Shown one piece after another: positions 31,337-40,300 of a DNA stretch of 48,359 nucleotides. Below the pieces are notes generated by a model. The model saw only the letters and a program-made list of their open reading frames with translations, was not told the origin of the DNA and made no database searches. Position 1 is the first letter of the stretch; each line of letters opens with the position of its first letter. This stretch comes from Winogradskyella sp. (lineage in GTDB: Bacteria; Bacteroidota; Bacteroidia; Flavobacteriales; Flavobacteriaceae): positions 1-48,359 of the forward strand of contig NZ_JANQOM010000009.1 of NCBI RefSeq assembly GCF_028289625.1, read 5' to 3'. A program made the position numbers and the translations under genes.

Positions 31337-31799
31337 ACTAATTTAATTTTGAGTTGGTTACAAAAGTACGGACAACCTTAAATTCACTAGATGATAAAAG
31401 TCATAGATTTACTACAAGAGCGGGTAATGATTCATAATTGAAGCTATACAAAATGAATGGTTTTTATAATCTAAAATTAATATGTTAGTTAAGATGCGGC
31501 TCTCAAAAAAATGATGCCTTATTGTTTATCATGTAAAGATTTTCTAAATCAGTTCATTGCTAGGTTTAACCAATCTTTGCATACTAAATTAGTTGTTAAA
31601 AAAATCTTTAGCCCGGAACTCACTCTGGCTATACATTTCTACATCGTCTGTCTGCCGACAAAGGCAGCCTCAATACGGCACTTCTCACCCCATTTTTCTT
31701 AAAAAGAAAAACCGCCCTTTTTCAAGAATGGGTTTCATACAACCTTAGATTGTGAGCTTTTCGATGGGTTCAGGTTAAACTTGATATTCATTAACTTAG
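31337..31799. other. Intergenic region without supported gene
   Basis: An AT-rich stretch with one short hairpin (CTGCC/GGCAG near 31650) and no frame that looks like a protein. The downstream end of the tRNA-Arg transcript falls here. Confidence 0.5.
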
Positions 31800-31871
31800 T
31801 GGCTCTACCAGGACTCGAACCTGGATCTAGAGTTTAGGAAACTCCTATTCTATCCCTTGAACTATAGAGCC
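31800..31871 (-). tRNA. tRNA-Arg(CCT)
   Basis: Acceptor GGCTCTA/TAGAGCC, D-arm GTTC/GAAT, anticodon arm GGAGT-TTCCTAA-ACTCT (anticodon CCT with U33), T-arm CCAGG-TTCGAGT-CCTGG. Discriminator A; CCA not encoded. A normal cloverleaf, in contrast to the tRNA-like elements at 5.8-7.3 kb. Confidence 0.92.
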
Positions 31872-31920
31872 AGTTAATACAGAATTATAGACAAATATCA
31901 CAATTCTAAACTATCAACAA

Positions 31921-31948
31921 AAAAACCCAACGTTTCCGTTGGGTTTTT
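31921..31948 (-). terminator. Terminator of tRNA-Asn
   Basis: AAAAACCCAACG pairs with CGTTGGGTTTTT. On the minus strand it follows tRNA-Asn directly and ends in a T-run. Confidence 0.8.
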
Positions 31949-31951
31949 GTG

Positions 31952-32025
31952 CTCCTCAGACTGGGCTCGAACCAGTGACCCTCTGATTAACAGTCAGATG
32001 CTCTAACCAACTGAGCTACTGAGGA
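31952..32025 (-). tRNA. tRNA-Asn(GTT)
   Basis: Acceptor TCCTCAG/CTGAGGA, D-arm GCTC/GAGC, anticodon arm TCTGA-CTGTTAA-TCAGA (anticodon GTT), variable loop GGGTC, T-arm ACTGG-TTCGAGC-CCAGT. Discriminator G. Canonical; CCA not encoded. Confidence 0.95.
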
Positions 32026-32097
32026 AAATATATTTTCGCATTAGCGAGCGCAAATATAAATTATTTTTTAATCTCTACAATATGAAAACCTAATTTT

Positions 32098-33438
32098 TTA
32101 GCGTGTTACCGCTTTAAAAATATCGTTTCCGTTGGCAAATAATACCAAGGCTATTAGAATAAAGAACCCTACGATTTGTGCACGTTCCAAGAATTTTTCG
32201 CTCGGCTTACTCCCAGAAACCATTTCGTACAATAAAAACATCACGTGACCTCCATCTAAAGCTGGTATAGGCAAGAGGTTTAAAACCGCCAACATAATGG
32301 ATAAAAATGCCGTTAACTTCCAAAAGGCCTCCCAGCTCCAAAAATCTGGGAAAATATCATAAATCGCCTTAAAACCACCAAGACCTTTGTAGGCTCCTGT
32401 GCTCGGGTTAAATATAGCCTTTAACTGCGACCAGTAGTTCACTAAAGTAGATGTAAACTTAGTGCCTCCGGCAACCCAACTTTCACCGAACGAATAATCC
32501 CTTCTAGTTACCTCATAATAACCAAGCTCTGTGAAACGTTTGGCATCAATCAACCTAAAAACACCCAACTTTCCTTCTTGGGTAACTTTCAGGTCTCTGG
32601 TTATCGTTTCATCACCCCTTAAAACCTCGGCAGTAACGGTCTGACCTTTATAATTTTGTAGCTCAGTTTCAAAGAGATCAAAATATTCCATTTTCTTCCC
32701 TCCTATACCCAAAATAATATCATCTGGTTGTATATCTGCTGATGCATTAGCCGATGTGTCAGGTACCGATTCTACGATGAATGGATATCTATAGCGGAAC
32801 AAGTTTTTACTTCCTTCATCAGACAACTGCCCTAAGAAGTTTTCTGGCAAATTGATAACCTTTTCCTGTCCATCTCTTTCGATGGTCATTTGCTCTGCAC
32901 CAATAATATACTGCCCAATTTCCGAATCCTTTTCTATCTTTTGGTCATTAATGGCGAGTACCTTATCACCTGTTTCGAATCCAGCGTCTAACAATACCGG
33001 ATTTTCTATTAAATAGCCTCCTTTAAGGCTATCAATCTTAATATCGGTATCTCCATAGAAAAAGGATACGAATACAAAGATTACGTAGGCCAAAACAAAA
33101 TTCACCGTTACACCACCAAGCATAATAATGAGACGTTGCCAAGCCGGCTTAGAACGGAACTCCCATGGTTGTGGAGGTTGTGCCATTTGTTCCTTATCCA
33201 TACTTTCGTCAATCATTCCTGCTATTTTTACATAGCCTCCTAATGGCAACCAACCAATACCATAAACGGTTTCACCAATTTTCTTTTTGAAGAGCGAATA
33301 CTTTACATCAAAAAAGAGATAAAACTTCTCTACTTTGGTCTTAAACGCTTTGGCCGGTATAAAGTGACCCAACTCATGTAATACAATGAGCAGTGACAAA
33401 CTCAATAAGAATTGGGATATCTTAATTACAAATTCCAT
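32098..33438 (-). CDS. rseP: Site-2 intramembrane metalloprotease (RseP type)
   Basis: 446 residues from ATG 33438 (MEFVIKISQFLLSLSLLIVLHELGHF). HELGH near residue 21 is the zinc site in the first membrane helix; LLPIPALDGGHVMF near residue 385 carries the second metal-ligand motif; a PDZ domain (PDDIILGIGGKKMEYF) lies between. It cleaves membrane-bound anti-sigma factors or signal peptides. A promoter -7 element TACTTTTG (minus strand, 33471-33464) lies downstream of the longer frame's start (33486), which rules out the extra 16 residues. Confidence 0.95.
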   Translation of the reverse strand: MEFVIKISQFLLSLSLLIVLHELGHFIPAKAFKTKVEKFYLFFDVKYSLFKKKIGETVYGIGWLPLGGYVKIAGMIDESMDKEQMAQPPQPWEFRSKPAWQRLIIMLGGVTVNFVLAYVIFVFVSFFYGDTDIKIDSLKGGYLIENPVLLDAGFETGDKVLAINDQKIEKDSEIGQYIIGAEQMTIERDGQEKVINLPENFLGQLSDEGSKNLFRYRYPFIVESVPDTSANASADIQPDDIILGIGGKKMEYFDLFETELQNYKGQTVTAEVLRGDETITRDLKVTQEGKLGVFRLIDAKRFTELGYYEVTRRDYSFGESWVAGGTKFTSTLVNYWSQLKAIFNPSTGAYKGLGGFKAIYDIFPDFWSWEAFWKLTAFLSIMLAVLNLLPIPALDGGHVMFLLYEMVSGSKPSEKFLERAQIVGFFILIALVLFANGNDIFKAVTR

Positions 33439-33463
33439 GTCGTCATTTTCAAATTTCGATTGA

Positions 33464-33471
33464 CAAAAGTA
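33464..33471 (-). promoter_or_regulatory. rseP promoter -7 element
   Basis: Minus strand TACTTTTG, 26 bases before the ATG at 33438. It decides the start codon of rseP. Confidence 0.65.
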
Positions 33472-33597
33472 AGGTTTTCGAGGCATTTAGAAAACAAATG
33501 TATTTTTTATCGATTTATTTTTAACAATCATTTATATATCAAAGGATTTCATCTTCATATTTGTGTTAAAAAAATTCTTGGAGATTCACCTGTATCG

Positions 33598-33605
33598 TAA
33601 CTTTG
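33598..33605 (+). promoter_or_regulatory. Promoter -7 element of the SCO gene
   Basis: TAACTTTG with TTG 17 bases upstream (33578-33580); the ATG is 27 bases downstream. Confidence 0.65.
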
Positions 33606-33631
33606 CATTCAAATTTTGAACTTGGTTTTGT

Positions 33632-34306
33632 ATGTCCTTTCTTTCGTTTTTTGAGCGTTATAAAAAATTTGGAATTTTTTTTTCGGTATTGTGTATTACC
33701 ATCATAGCGATTATATACAACATTCTTAATGTTAAAAAGCCTTTGCCTATTTATCAGCCGGCTATGGTTAGTGAAGAATTAGTGGATAGTACCATTCAGC
33801 ATCAAATGAAATATCATAAGATAGCTGATTTTAGCTTAATTAATCAAAATGGGGAAACGGTTACCCAAGACACCTACAAGGATAAAATATACGTAGCGGA
33901 TTTTTTTTTCACGACGTGTCCTACCATCTGTCCGATTATGACCGATCACATGTATCAAATACAAAAAGAAATCATAAGTGATGATGACATTATGTTATTA
34001 TCGCATTCTGTAACACCAAAAATCGATAGTGTTGCCCAACTAAAAAAATACGCTAAAGAAAAAGGGGTTATTGACCGTAAATGGAACTTAGTCACTGGCG
34101 ATAAAAAGCAAATCTATGAACTTGCTAGAAAAAGCTATTTAGCGGTAAAAACAGATGGCAATGGAGATGAGTACGACATGATCCATACCGAAAACTTTAT
34201 GTTGATTGATAAAAAACGTCAAATAAGAGGGTTTTATGATGGTACAAATCCCGAAGATATTGATCAACTTCTTAAGGATATTGAAACCTTGAAGGACGAA
34301 TCTTAA
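33632..34306 (+). CDS. SCO1/SenC family copper chaperone
   Basis: 224 residues. One N-terminal membrane anchor (FGIFFSVLCITIIAIIYNILNV) leads to a thioredoxin fold with FTTCPTICPIM (CxxxC copper/redox site) and the distal His in DMIHTENFML. It delivers copper to cytochrome c oxidase or acts as a thiol reductase in the periplasm. It has its own promoter; feoA follows 78 bases downstream in the same direction. Confidence 0.92.
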   Translation: MSFLSFFERYKKFGIFFSVLCITIIAIIYNILNVKKPLPIYQPAMVSEELVDSTIQHQMKYHKIADFSLINQNGETVTQDTYKDKIYVADFFFTTCPTICPIMTDHMYQIQKEIISDDDIMLLSHSVTPKIDSVAQLKKYAKEKGVIDRKWNLVTGDKKQIYELARKSYLAVKTDGNGDEYDMIHTENFMLIDKKRQIRGFYDGTNPEDIDQLLKDIETLKDES

Positions 34307-34384
34307 ATTCTTTACAAAGCACTTTAAGCAATTAATATTTTAGCGTATTTTTGCTTCTTTAAATTTATTCTAAATAAATATAGG

Positions 34385-34612
34385 TTGACGTTAGCGGATC
34401 TCAAACGAGGGCAACAAGGTATCATTACCGATGTATCTTCTAGTCACATTCCATTAAAACTATTGGAAATGGGTTGCTTACCCGGCAATACGGTTGAGTT
34501 GGTACAGGTAGCGCCTTTTGCTGACCCTATGTACCTCAACATTAATGGCTCGCATCTGGCCATTAGAAAAGAAACGGCTGTTCATATTTTAATTGAGTTT
34601 GAAGATGAGTAA
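34385..34612 (+). CDS. feoA: Ferrous iron transport protein FeoA
   Basis: 75 residues from a TTG start (LTLADLKRGQQG). SH3-like FeoA text: KLLEMGCLPGNTVELVQVAPFADPMYLNINGSHLAIRKETA. It regulates FeoB. Its end overlaps the ATG of feoB (ATGAGTAA, 8 bases), so the two are translationally coupled. Confidence 0.93.
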   Translation: MTLADLKRGQQGIITDVSSSHIPLKLLEMGCLPGNTVELVQVAPFADPMYLNINGSHLAIRKETAVHILIEFEDE

Positions 34613-36719
34613 GCAGATTAATGTTGCCTTAATCGGAAATCCAAATACCGGAAAGACATCCGTTTTTAATGCCTTAACCGGTCTTAACCAAAAAGTGGGC
34701 AACTATCCTGGGATTACGGTCGATAAAAAACAAGGCATCTGTAAACTCCCTCGAGGTGTTAAAGCACATATTATTGATTTACCAGGCACTTATAGCTTAA
34801 ATGCCTCATCATTGGATGAAAATGTGGTTATTGAATTGCTTCTCAACAAGAATGACAAGGATTTTCCTGATGTTGCCGTTGTAGTTACTGATGTTGAAAA
34901 CCTAAAACGAAATCTTCTGCTATTCACACAAATTAAGGATTTAGAGATTCCGACGATTTTGGTCATCAATATGTCAGACCGAATGGCGTACAAAGGCATT
35001 TCGTTGGATATTGCTCATTTAGAAGAGCAACTTAAAACGAAGATTGCTTTAATCAGTACGAGAAAAAATACTGGGATCAGTGAATTAAAGGAACTCATTA
35101 CCAATTACAAAGCGCTTTCTACAGAACCTTGTATGAATGCGGCTTCAATAGATAAAGATTATTTTACTGCGCTTCAAAAAGCATTTCCCAACCAGTTATT
35201 ATACAAATTATGGTTGGTGATTACCCAAGATGTCAACTTTGGAAAAACCAATAGACAAACGATTGAAGCCGTTTCAGATTTTAAAACCAAATCAAAAGCT
35301 GATTTAAAGCGACTGCAGCAAAAAGAAACCATAAAACGCTATCAGTTTATAAATAACGTTCTAAAAAAAGGGCGGACCATAGATTTAGCATCTGCTAAAG
35401 ACCTAAGAATACGGTTAGATCGAATACTGACGCATAAAGTTTGGGGTTACTTGATTTTTGGTTTGATTTTACTCTTGATTTTTCAGGCGATTTACGATTG
35501 GGCACAAGTTCCTATGGAGTTTATTGATGGTGCTTTTGCTTCATTGAGCAATTGGACTAAAAATGTCTTGCCTGATGGTGCTTTTACAGATCTTATTGCT
35601 GAAGGCGTTATCCCAGGACTTGGAGGTATAGTCATTTTCATTCCACAGATAGCCTTTCTTTTTCTATTCATAGCCATCCTCGAAGAAAGTGGTTATATGA
35701 GTCGTGTGGTATTTTTAATGGACCGCATCATGCGCCGATTTGGTTTAAGTGGTAAAAGTGTTGTTCCATTAATTTCCGGAACAGCTTGTGCGATTCCTGC
35801 CGTAATGGCCACCCGAAATATTGAAAGCTGGAAAGAGCGTTTAATCACAATACTTGTGACACCTTTTACAACCTGTTCCGCTAGGTTGCCTGTTTATTTA
35901 ATCATCATTGCGCTCGTGATTCCTGAAGGTCGCTTTTTAGGTCTAAGCTACCAAGCCTTAACCTTAATGCTACTGTATTTAATAGGTTTTGGCGCGGCTG
36001 TTGGTTCGGCCTATGTACTTAGCAAGGTTCTAAAGATTAAAAGTAGATCGTTCTTGGTCATAGAAATGCCAAATTATAAGTTACCGCTTTTCAAAAATGT
36101 GGCTATTACCGTCATTGAGAAAACAAAGACTTTTGTTTTTGAAGCCGGAAAAATCATTTTAGCTATTTCAATTGTACTTTGGTTTTTGGCATCTTATGGA
36201 CCTGGAGAACAATTCAACAATGCGGAAACTATTGTTCAACAAGCAAATCCAAATCTTACGGAAGAGGTTCTAAATGATAGAGTTGCTGAACACAAACTAG
36301 AGCATTCTTATATCGGAATAATTGGCAAATCCATCGAGCCTGTGATACAACCCTTAGGTTACGATTGGAAAATTGGCATCGGATTGGTGACCTCATTTGC
36401 TGCAAGAGAAGTTTTTGTAGGGACTTTAGCTACAATTTATAGCATAGGAAGCGCTACGGAAATTGACGATGAAGATGAAGCTATGTCAACCATAAAAAAC
36501 AGAATGGCGGAAGAAGTTTATAGTGATGGGAGCAAAGTGTTTACCCTGTCATCAGGTATCTCGCTTCTGCTGTTTTATGCTTTTGCCATGCAGTGTATGA
36601 GTACTTTAGCGATAGTTAAGCGCGAGACCAATTCATGGAAATGGCCTATTTATCAACTTGTTATTATGACCGGAATTGCGTATTTTATAGCACTTACGGC
36701 TTTTCAAATCTTAAAATGA
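34605..36719 (+). CDS. feoB: Ferrous iron transporter FeoB
   Basis: 704 residues from the ATG at 34605 (MSKQINVALIGNPNTGKTS), which overlaps the feoA stop; the frame from 34593 is longer by four residues and less likely. G-protein motifs: GNPNTGKTS (G1), DLPGTYSL (G3), NMSD (G4). Two Gate domains follow (GLGGIVIFIPQIAFLFLFIA; SGTACAIPAVMATR; TSFAAREVFVGTLATIYS) plus the membrane core. It imports Fe(II) across the inner membrane. Confidence 0.96.
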   Translation: MSKQINVALIGNPNTGKTSVFNALTGLNQKVGNYPGITVDKKQGICKLPRGVKAHIIDLPGTYSLNASSLDENVVIELLLNKNDKDFPDVAVVVTDVENLKRNLLLFTQIKDLEIPTILVINMSDRMAYKGISLDIAHLEEQLKTKIALISTRKNTGISELKELITNYKALSTEPCMNAASIDKDYFTALQKAFPNQLLYKLWLVITQDVNFGKTNRQTIEAVSDFKTKSKADLKRLQQKETIKRYQFINNVLKKGRTIDLASAKDLRIRLDRILTHKVWGYLIFGLILLLIFQAIYDWAQVPMEFIDGAFASLSNWTKNVLPDGAFTDLIAEGVIPGLGGIVIFIPQIAFLFLFIAILEESGYMSRVVFLMDRIMRRFGLSGKSVVPLISGTACAIPAVMATRNIESWKERLITILVTPFTTCSARLPVYLIIIALVIPEGRFLGLSYQALTLMLLYLIGFGAAVGSAYVLSKVLKIKSRSFLVIEMPNYKLPLFKNVAITVIEKTKTFVFEAGKIILAISIVLWFLASYGPGEQFNNAETIVQQANPNLTEEVLNDRVAEHKLEHSYIGIIGKSIEPVIQPLGYDWKIGIGLVTSFAAREVFVGTLATIYSIGSATEIDDEDEAMSTIKNRMAEEVYSDGSKVFTLSSGISLLLFYAFAMQCMSTLAIVKRETNSWKWPIYQLVIMTGIAYFIALTAFQILK

Positions 36720-36859
36720 TGAATGCTCTTATTCAAAACATATTAGTCTTCGCAGCACTAGGTTCAGCACTGGTTTTTCTATATAGAAAATTCTTTTGGA
36801 AACCTAAAAAAGCAACATCTTCCAAATCCTGTGGCAATGATGGGTGTGGCTGTCATTAG
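36716..36859 (+). CDS. FeoB-associated Cys-rich membrane protein
   Basis: About 47 residues; starts at one of two adjacent ATG codons overlapping the feoB stop (ATGATG). One membrane helix (ALIQNILVFAALGSALVFLY) is followed by a basic stretch and a Cys-rich tail (CGNDGCGCH). This is the small Feo-linked protein common in Bacteroidetes and Firmicutes, probably a metal sensor or FeoB partner. Confidence 0.82.
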   Translation: MMNALIQNILVFAALGSALVFLYRKFFWKPKKATSSKSCGNDGCGCH

Positions 36860-36917
36860 TCGCTAATCACAATATTTGAATACTGACATTTGTCAACTTT
36901 CTTTCTAAAGAATTTAC

Positions 36918-36925
36918 TAACTTTG
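36918..36925 (+). promoter_or_regulatory. -7 element abutting a GTG start
   Basis: TAACTTTG ends on the G of the GTG at 36925. Transcription would begin about 5-7 bases later, near a second GTG at 36931. Confidence 0.5.
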
Positions 36926-37329
36926 TGAAAGTGAGTAAATTGATTTCCATATTATTATCGGGTTTTATACTTATTCAGAGCTTTCAGATAACTCTGGAAG
37001 ACATCATGCAAATAGATGAATTGATAGAGCATGCTAAATTTCATAAGCAGGAATATGGAGATAATTTTTTTGTTTTTCTATCAAAACATTATGGTGAATT
37101 AAAAGCTGAGCATAGTAAAACTAATCAGGAAGAACAAAGTGACCATGAGCAATTACCGTTTCAATTTCAAGGTCAGAGTACCGTTTTATTAGCGTTCTTA
37201 TCATCCAATTACCATACTGATTTTTCTAGGTTTAAAATCAAAAAAATTGCGGAATCTAATTTTCATTATTTAAACCTATACGTTTCACAACACGATAAGG
37301 AACTTCTTCAGCCACCGCGGCAAGCATAA
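36925..37329 (+). CDS. Small protein with N-terminal hydrophobic segment, pump-linked
   Basis: Frame of 134 residues from GTG 36925, or 132 from GTG 36931 if the transcript starts after the -7 element. The N-terminus (KLISILLSGFILIQSFQI) is a signal or membrane segment. The rest is acidic and His-containing (DELIEHAKFHKQEYGDNFFVFLSKHYGELKAEHSK, SDHEQLPF). It precedes the heavy-metal pump by 69 bases; a metal-binding helper is plausible. Family not named. Confidence 0.65.
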   Translation: MKVSKLISILLSGFILIQSFQITLEDIMQIDELIEHAKFHKQEYGDNFFVFLSKHYGELKAEHSKTNQEEQSDHEQLPFQFQGQSTVLLAFLSSNYHTDFSRFKIKKIAESNFHYLNLYVSQHDKELLQPPRQA

Positions 37330-37398
37330 TTCAATTTTACGAAGTATTATTTTTTCTACTCAAGGTAATTGAGTAGGTCATCTTTTTAAATATGGATT

Positions 37399-40300
37399 AT
37401 GTTATCGTATATCATTAAGTTTAGTTTACAGAATAAGATAATTGTTCTCATTTTCACAAGTTTTATCGTGGGGTTTGGTTTATACTCATTGACACAAATC
37501 TCAATAGGCGCTGTACCTGATGTTACTAACAATCAAGTGCAGGTCATCACAACATCCAGAAACCTTTCTACGCAAGATATGGAACAGTTTATCACCTATC
37601 CTGTAGAGCTGGAAATGGCAAATCTTCCAGGTGTTAAGGAGATAAGATCGATATCTAAATTTGGCTTGTCTGTTGTAACCATTGTTTTTAATGACGACAT
37701 GGGTACCTACTTACCGCGTCAGCTTATCGCCGAGAAAATAGAATCAGCATCTGAAAAAATCCCGGCAGGACTTGGAAAACCCGAAATGGGACCTATTACA
37801 ACAGGTTTGGGAGAAATTTATCAATACATCCTAGATGTGGAAGAATCACATAAGGATAAATATACGCCACAAGATTTACGTACTATTCAAGACTGGATTG
37901 TTAAGAGACAACTCTCTGGCATACCAGGAGTCGTGGAGGTAAATACTTGGGGCGGCTTTTTAAAACAGTATGAGGTTGCCTTAAACACCAATAAATTAAA
38001 CGCAATGCATATTACTGCCAATGAAGTGTTTGTGGCTTTAGAAAGCAACAATAGTGTTGCTGGTGGCGGTTATATCGAAAAGGTTAACCAAGCGTTTTTT
38101 ATTCGTGGTGACGGACTTGTATCATCCTTAGAGGACATTAGGAATATTGTAATAAAAAACGATGATGGTGTCCCAATTTACATAAAAGATGTAGCAAAAG
38201 TCGGATTTGGAAATGCGACACGCTTTGGAGCCATTACGGGCAATGGCCAGGGTGAAAAGGTTTTAGGTCAGGTTATGATGCTGAAAGGTGCCAATTCTAA
38301 GGAAGTTATTGAAGCCGTAAAGGAACGTGTAGCTTCTATTTCAAAGTCGCTTCCAGATGGCGTTTATATCAATGCATTCTTAGATCGCAGTGAACTAATT
38401 GGTAGAACGAGTTACACCATTACTGAAAACCTCGTTCTAGGCTGTCTCATTGTGGTTTTTGTGGTCGTACTTCTGTTAGGAAACTTCAGGTCTGGATTAG
38501 TTGTAGCTTCAATCATACCCCTTTGTCTATTGTTCGCCTTATCCATGATGTACATCTTTGGTGTTGATGCCAATTTAATGAGCCTTGGGGCCATTGATTT
38601 CGGGATTATTATTGATGGTGCCGTAATTATTGTTGAGTTTATAGCCTTCAAAATTACTAAGGAACATCTTCAATTTGCTCATCTGGATAAACATGAAACC
38701 CAACAGTTTAAAGATCAAATTACATTTAATAGTACTTCAAAGATGATGAACTCGGCTGTATTTGGACAGCTTATTATTCTTATTGTATTTATCCCAATTC
38801 TATCACTAAGTGGTATCGAAGGCAAAATGTTTAGACCTATGGCACTGACCTTTAGTTTTGCGCTTGTTGGAGCTATGCTTTTTTGCTTCACCTACGTACC
38901 AGTTATTGGGTCGTTGTTTCTTAAACCCATAAAACCATCAGACAAAAACATTTCGGTTCGATTCATCCGATGGCTTAATTCCATCTATGACCCAATCATT
39001 AGTTGGTCCTTAAAGCGTAAACGCATCGTATTAAGTATTGCTATAGCATTATTAATTGCTGCGTCCTACCTATTCTCAACGATTGGTGGAGAATTTGTCC
39101 CAACGTTAGACGAAGGTGATTTCGTCATTCAACCTGTATTAAAAACTGGTACTTCATTGGGTAAAACCATTGAAATTACAACGCAGATTGAAAACATTCT
39201 ATTAGACAATTTCCCAGAAGTAAAACAGGTGGTTACGCGTATTGGCGCAGCCGAAGTGCCCACTGACCCAATGTCTATGGAAGAAACCGATATTATTATA
39301 GTATTAAATCCGAAGAACCAATGGACGTCTGCAAAATCCAAAGACGAATTGGCTGATAAGTTTAAAGAAGCACTCTCAATAATACCAGAAATGGAAGTTG
39401 AATTTACACAACCTATCGAAATGCGTTTTAATGAGCTTATCACTGGTGTTAGAGCAGACATAGCTATTAAAGTATTTGGTGAAGATTTGGATGTGCTTTC
39501 CAAAAAGGGTGATGAAATAAAACAACTCATTGAAAATGTGGATGGTGCTGCAGACATAACCGTTGAAAAAATTGACGGTCTGCCACAAATGAGTGTGAAC
39601 TACGATAGAGCTAAAATCGCTAGATATGGACTTAATACTGACGATTTAAACACCATGCTTTCTATGGGTTTTGCAGGAAAATCCGTTGGAAGTGTCTTTG
39701 AAGGCGAAAAGCGATTTGATCTGGTCGTAAGACTAGAAAAAACAAATCGAGAAGACATTGAAAACATAAAGAACTTATACATCGACACACCTAATGGCAG
39801 CAAAATTCCACTAAGCGAACTAGCGGAGATATCCTATAGAAAAGGGGCAGCCAAAATTTCTAGAGATGATACCAAACGGCGAATGGTTGTTGGCATCAAC
39901 GTTAGAAATAGAGACCTACAGTCTGTTGTTGACGACGTAAAGGAAATTCTAGACCGAAACCTCAGCCTCCCTGTCGGATATAGCATTTCTTATGGTGGTC
40001 AATTTGAAAATTTACAAAGTGCAAAATCAAGACTTTTAGTCGCAGTACCCATAGCACTATTACTCATCTTTATACTGCTTTACTTTGCCTTTAAATCCAT
40101 TAAAGAAGCACTGCTAATTTACTCTGCCATTCCGTTAGCTGCGGTAGGCGGTGTACTATTCCTTTGGTTAAGGGATATGCCTTTTAGTATTTCTGCTGGC
40201 GTCGGGTTTATTGCACTTTTTGGAATCGCTGTCCTCAACGGAATTGTACTCATAGAACACTTCAAAGAACTAAAAAAACAAGGATTTAACGATATGGAAA

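Noticed and set aside
31511..31702. 63-codon plus-strand frame
   Set aside because: No start context, poor amino-acid pattern and no neighbour support; treated as intergenic.
33439..33486. Longer N-terminus of rseP
   Set aside because: The promoter -7 element lies downstream of that start, and the extra residues do not fit the family.
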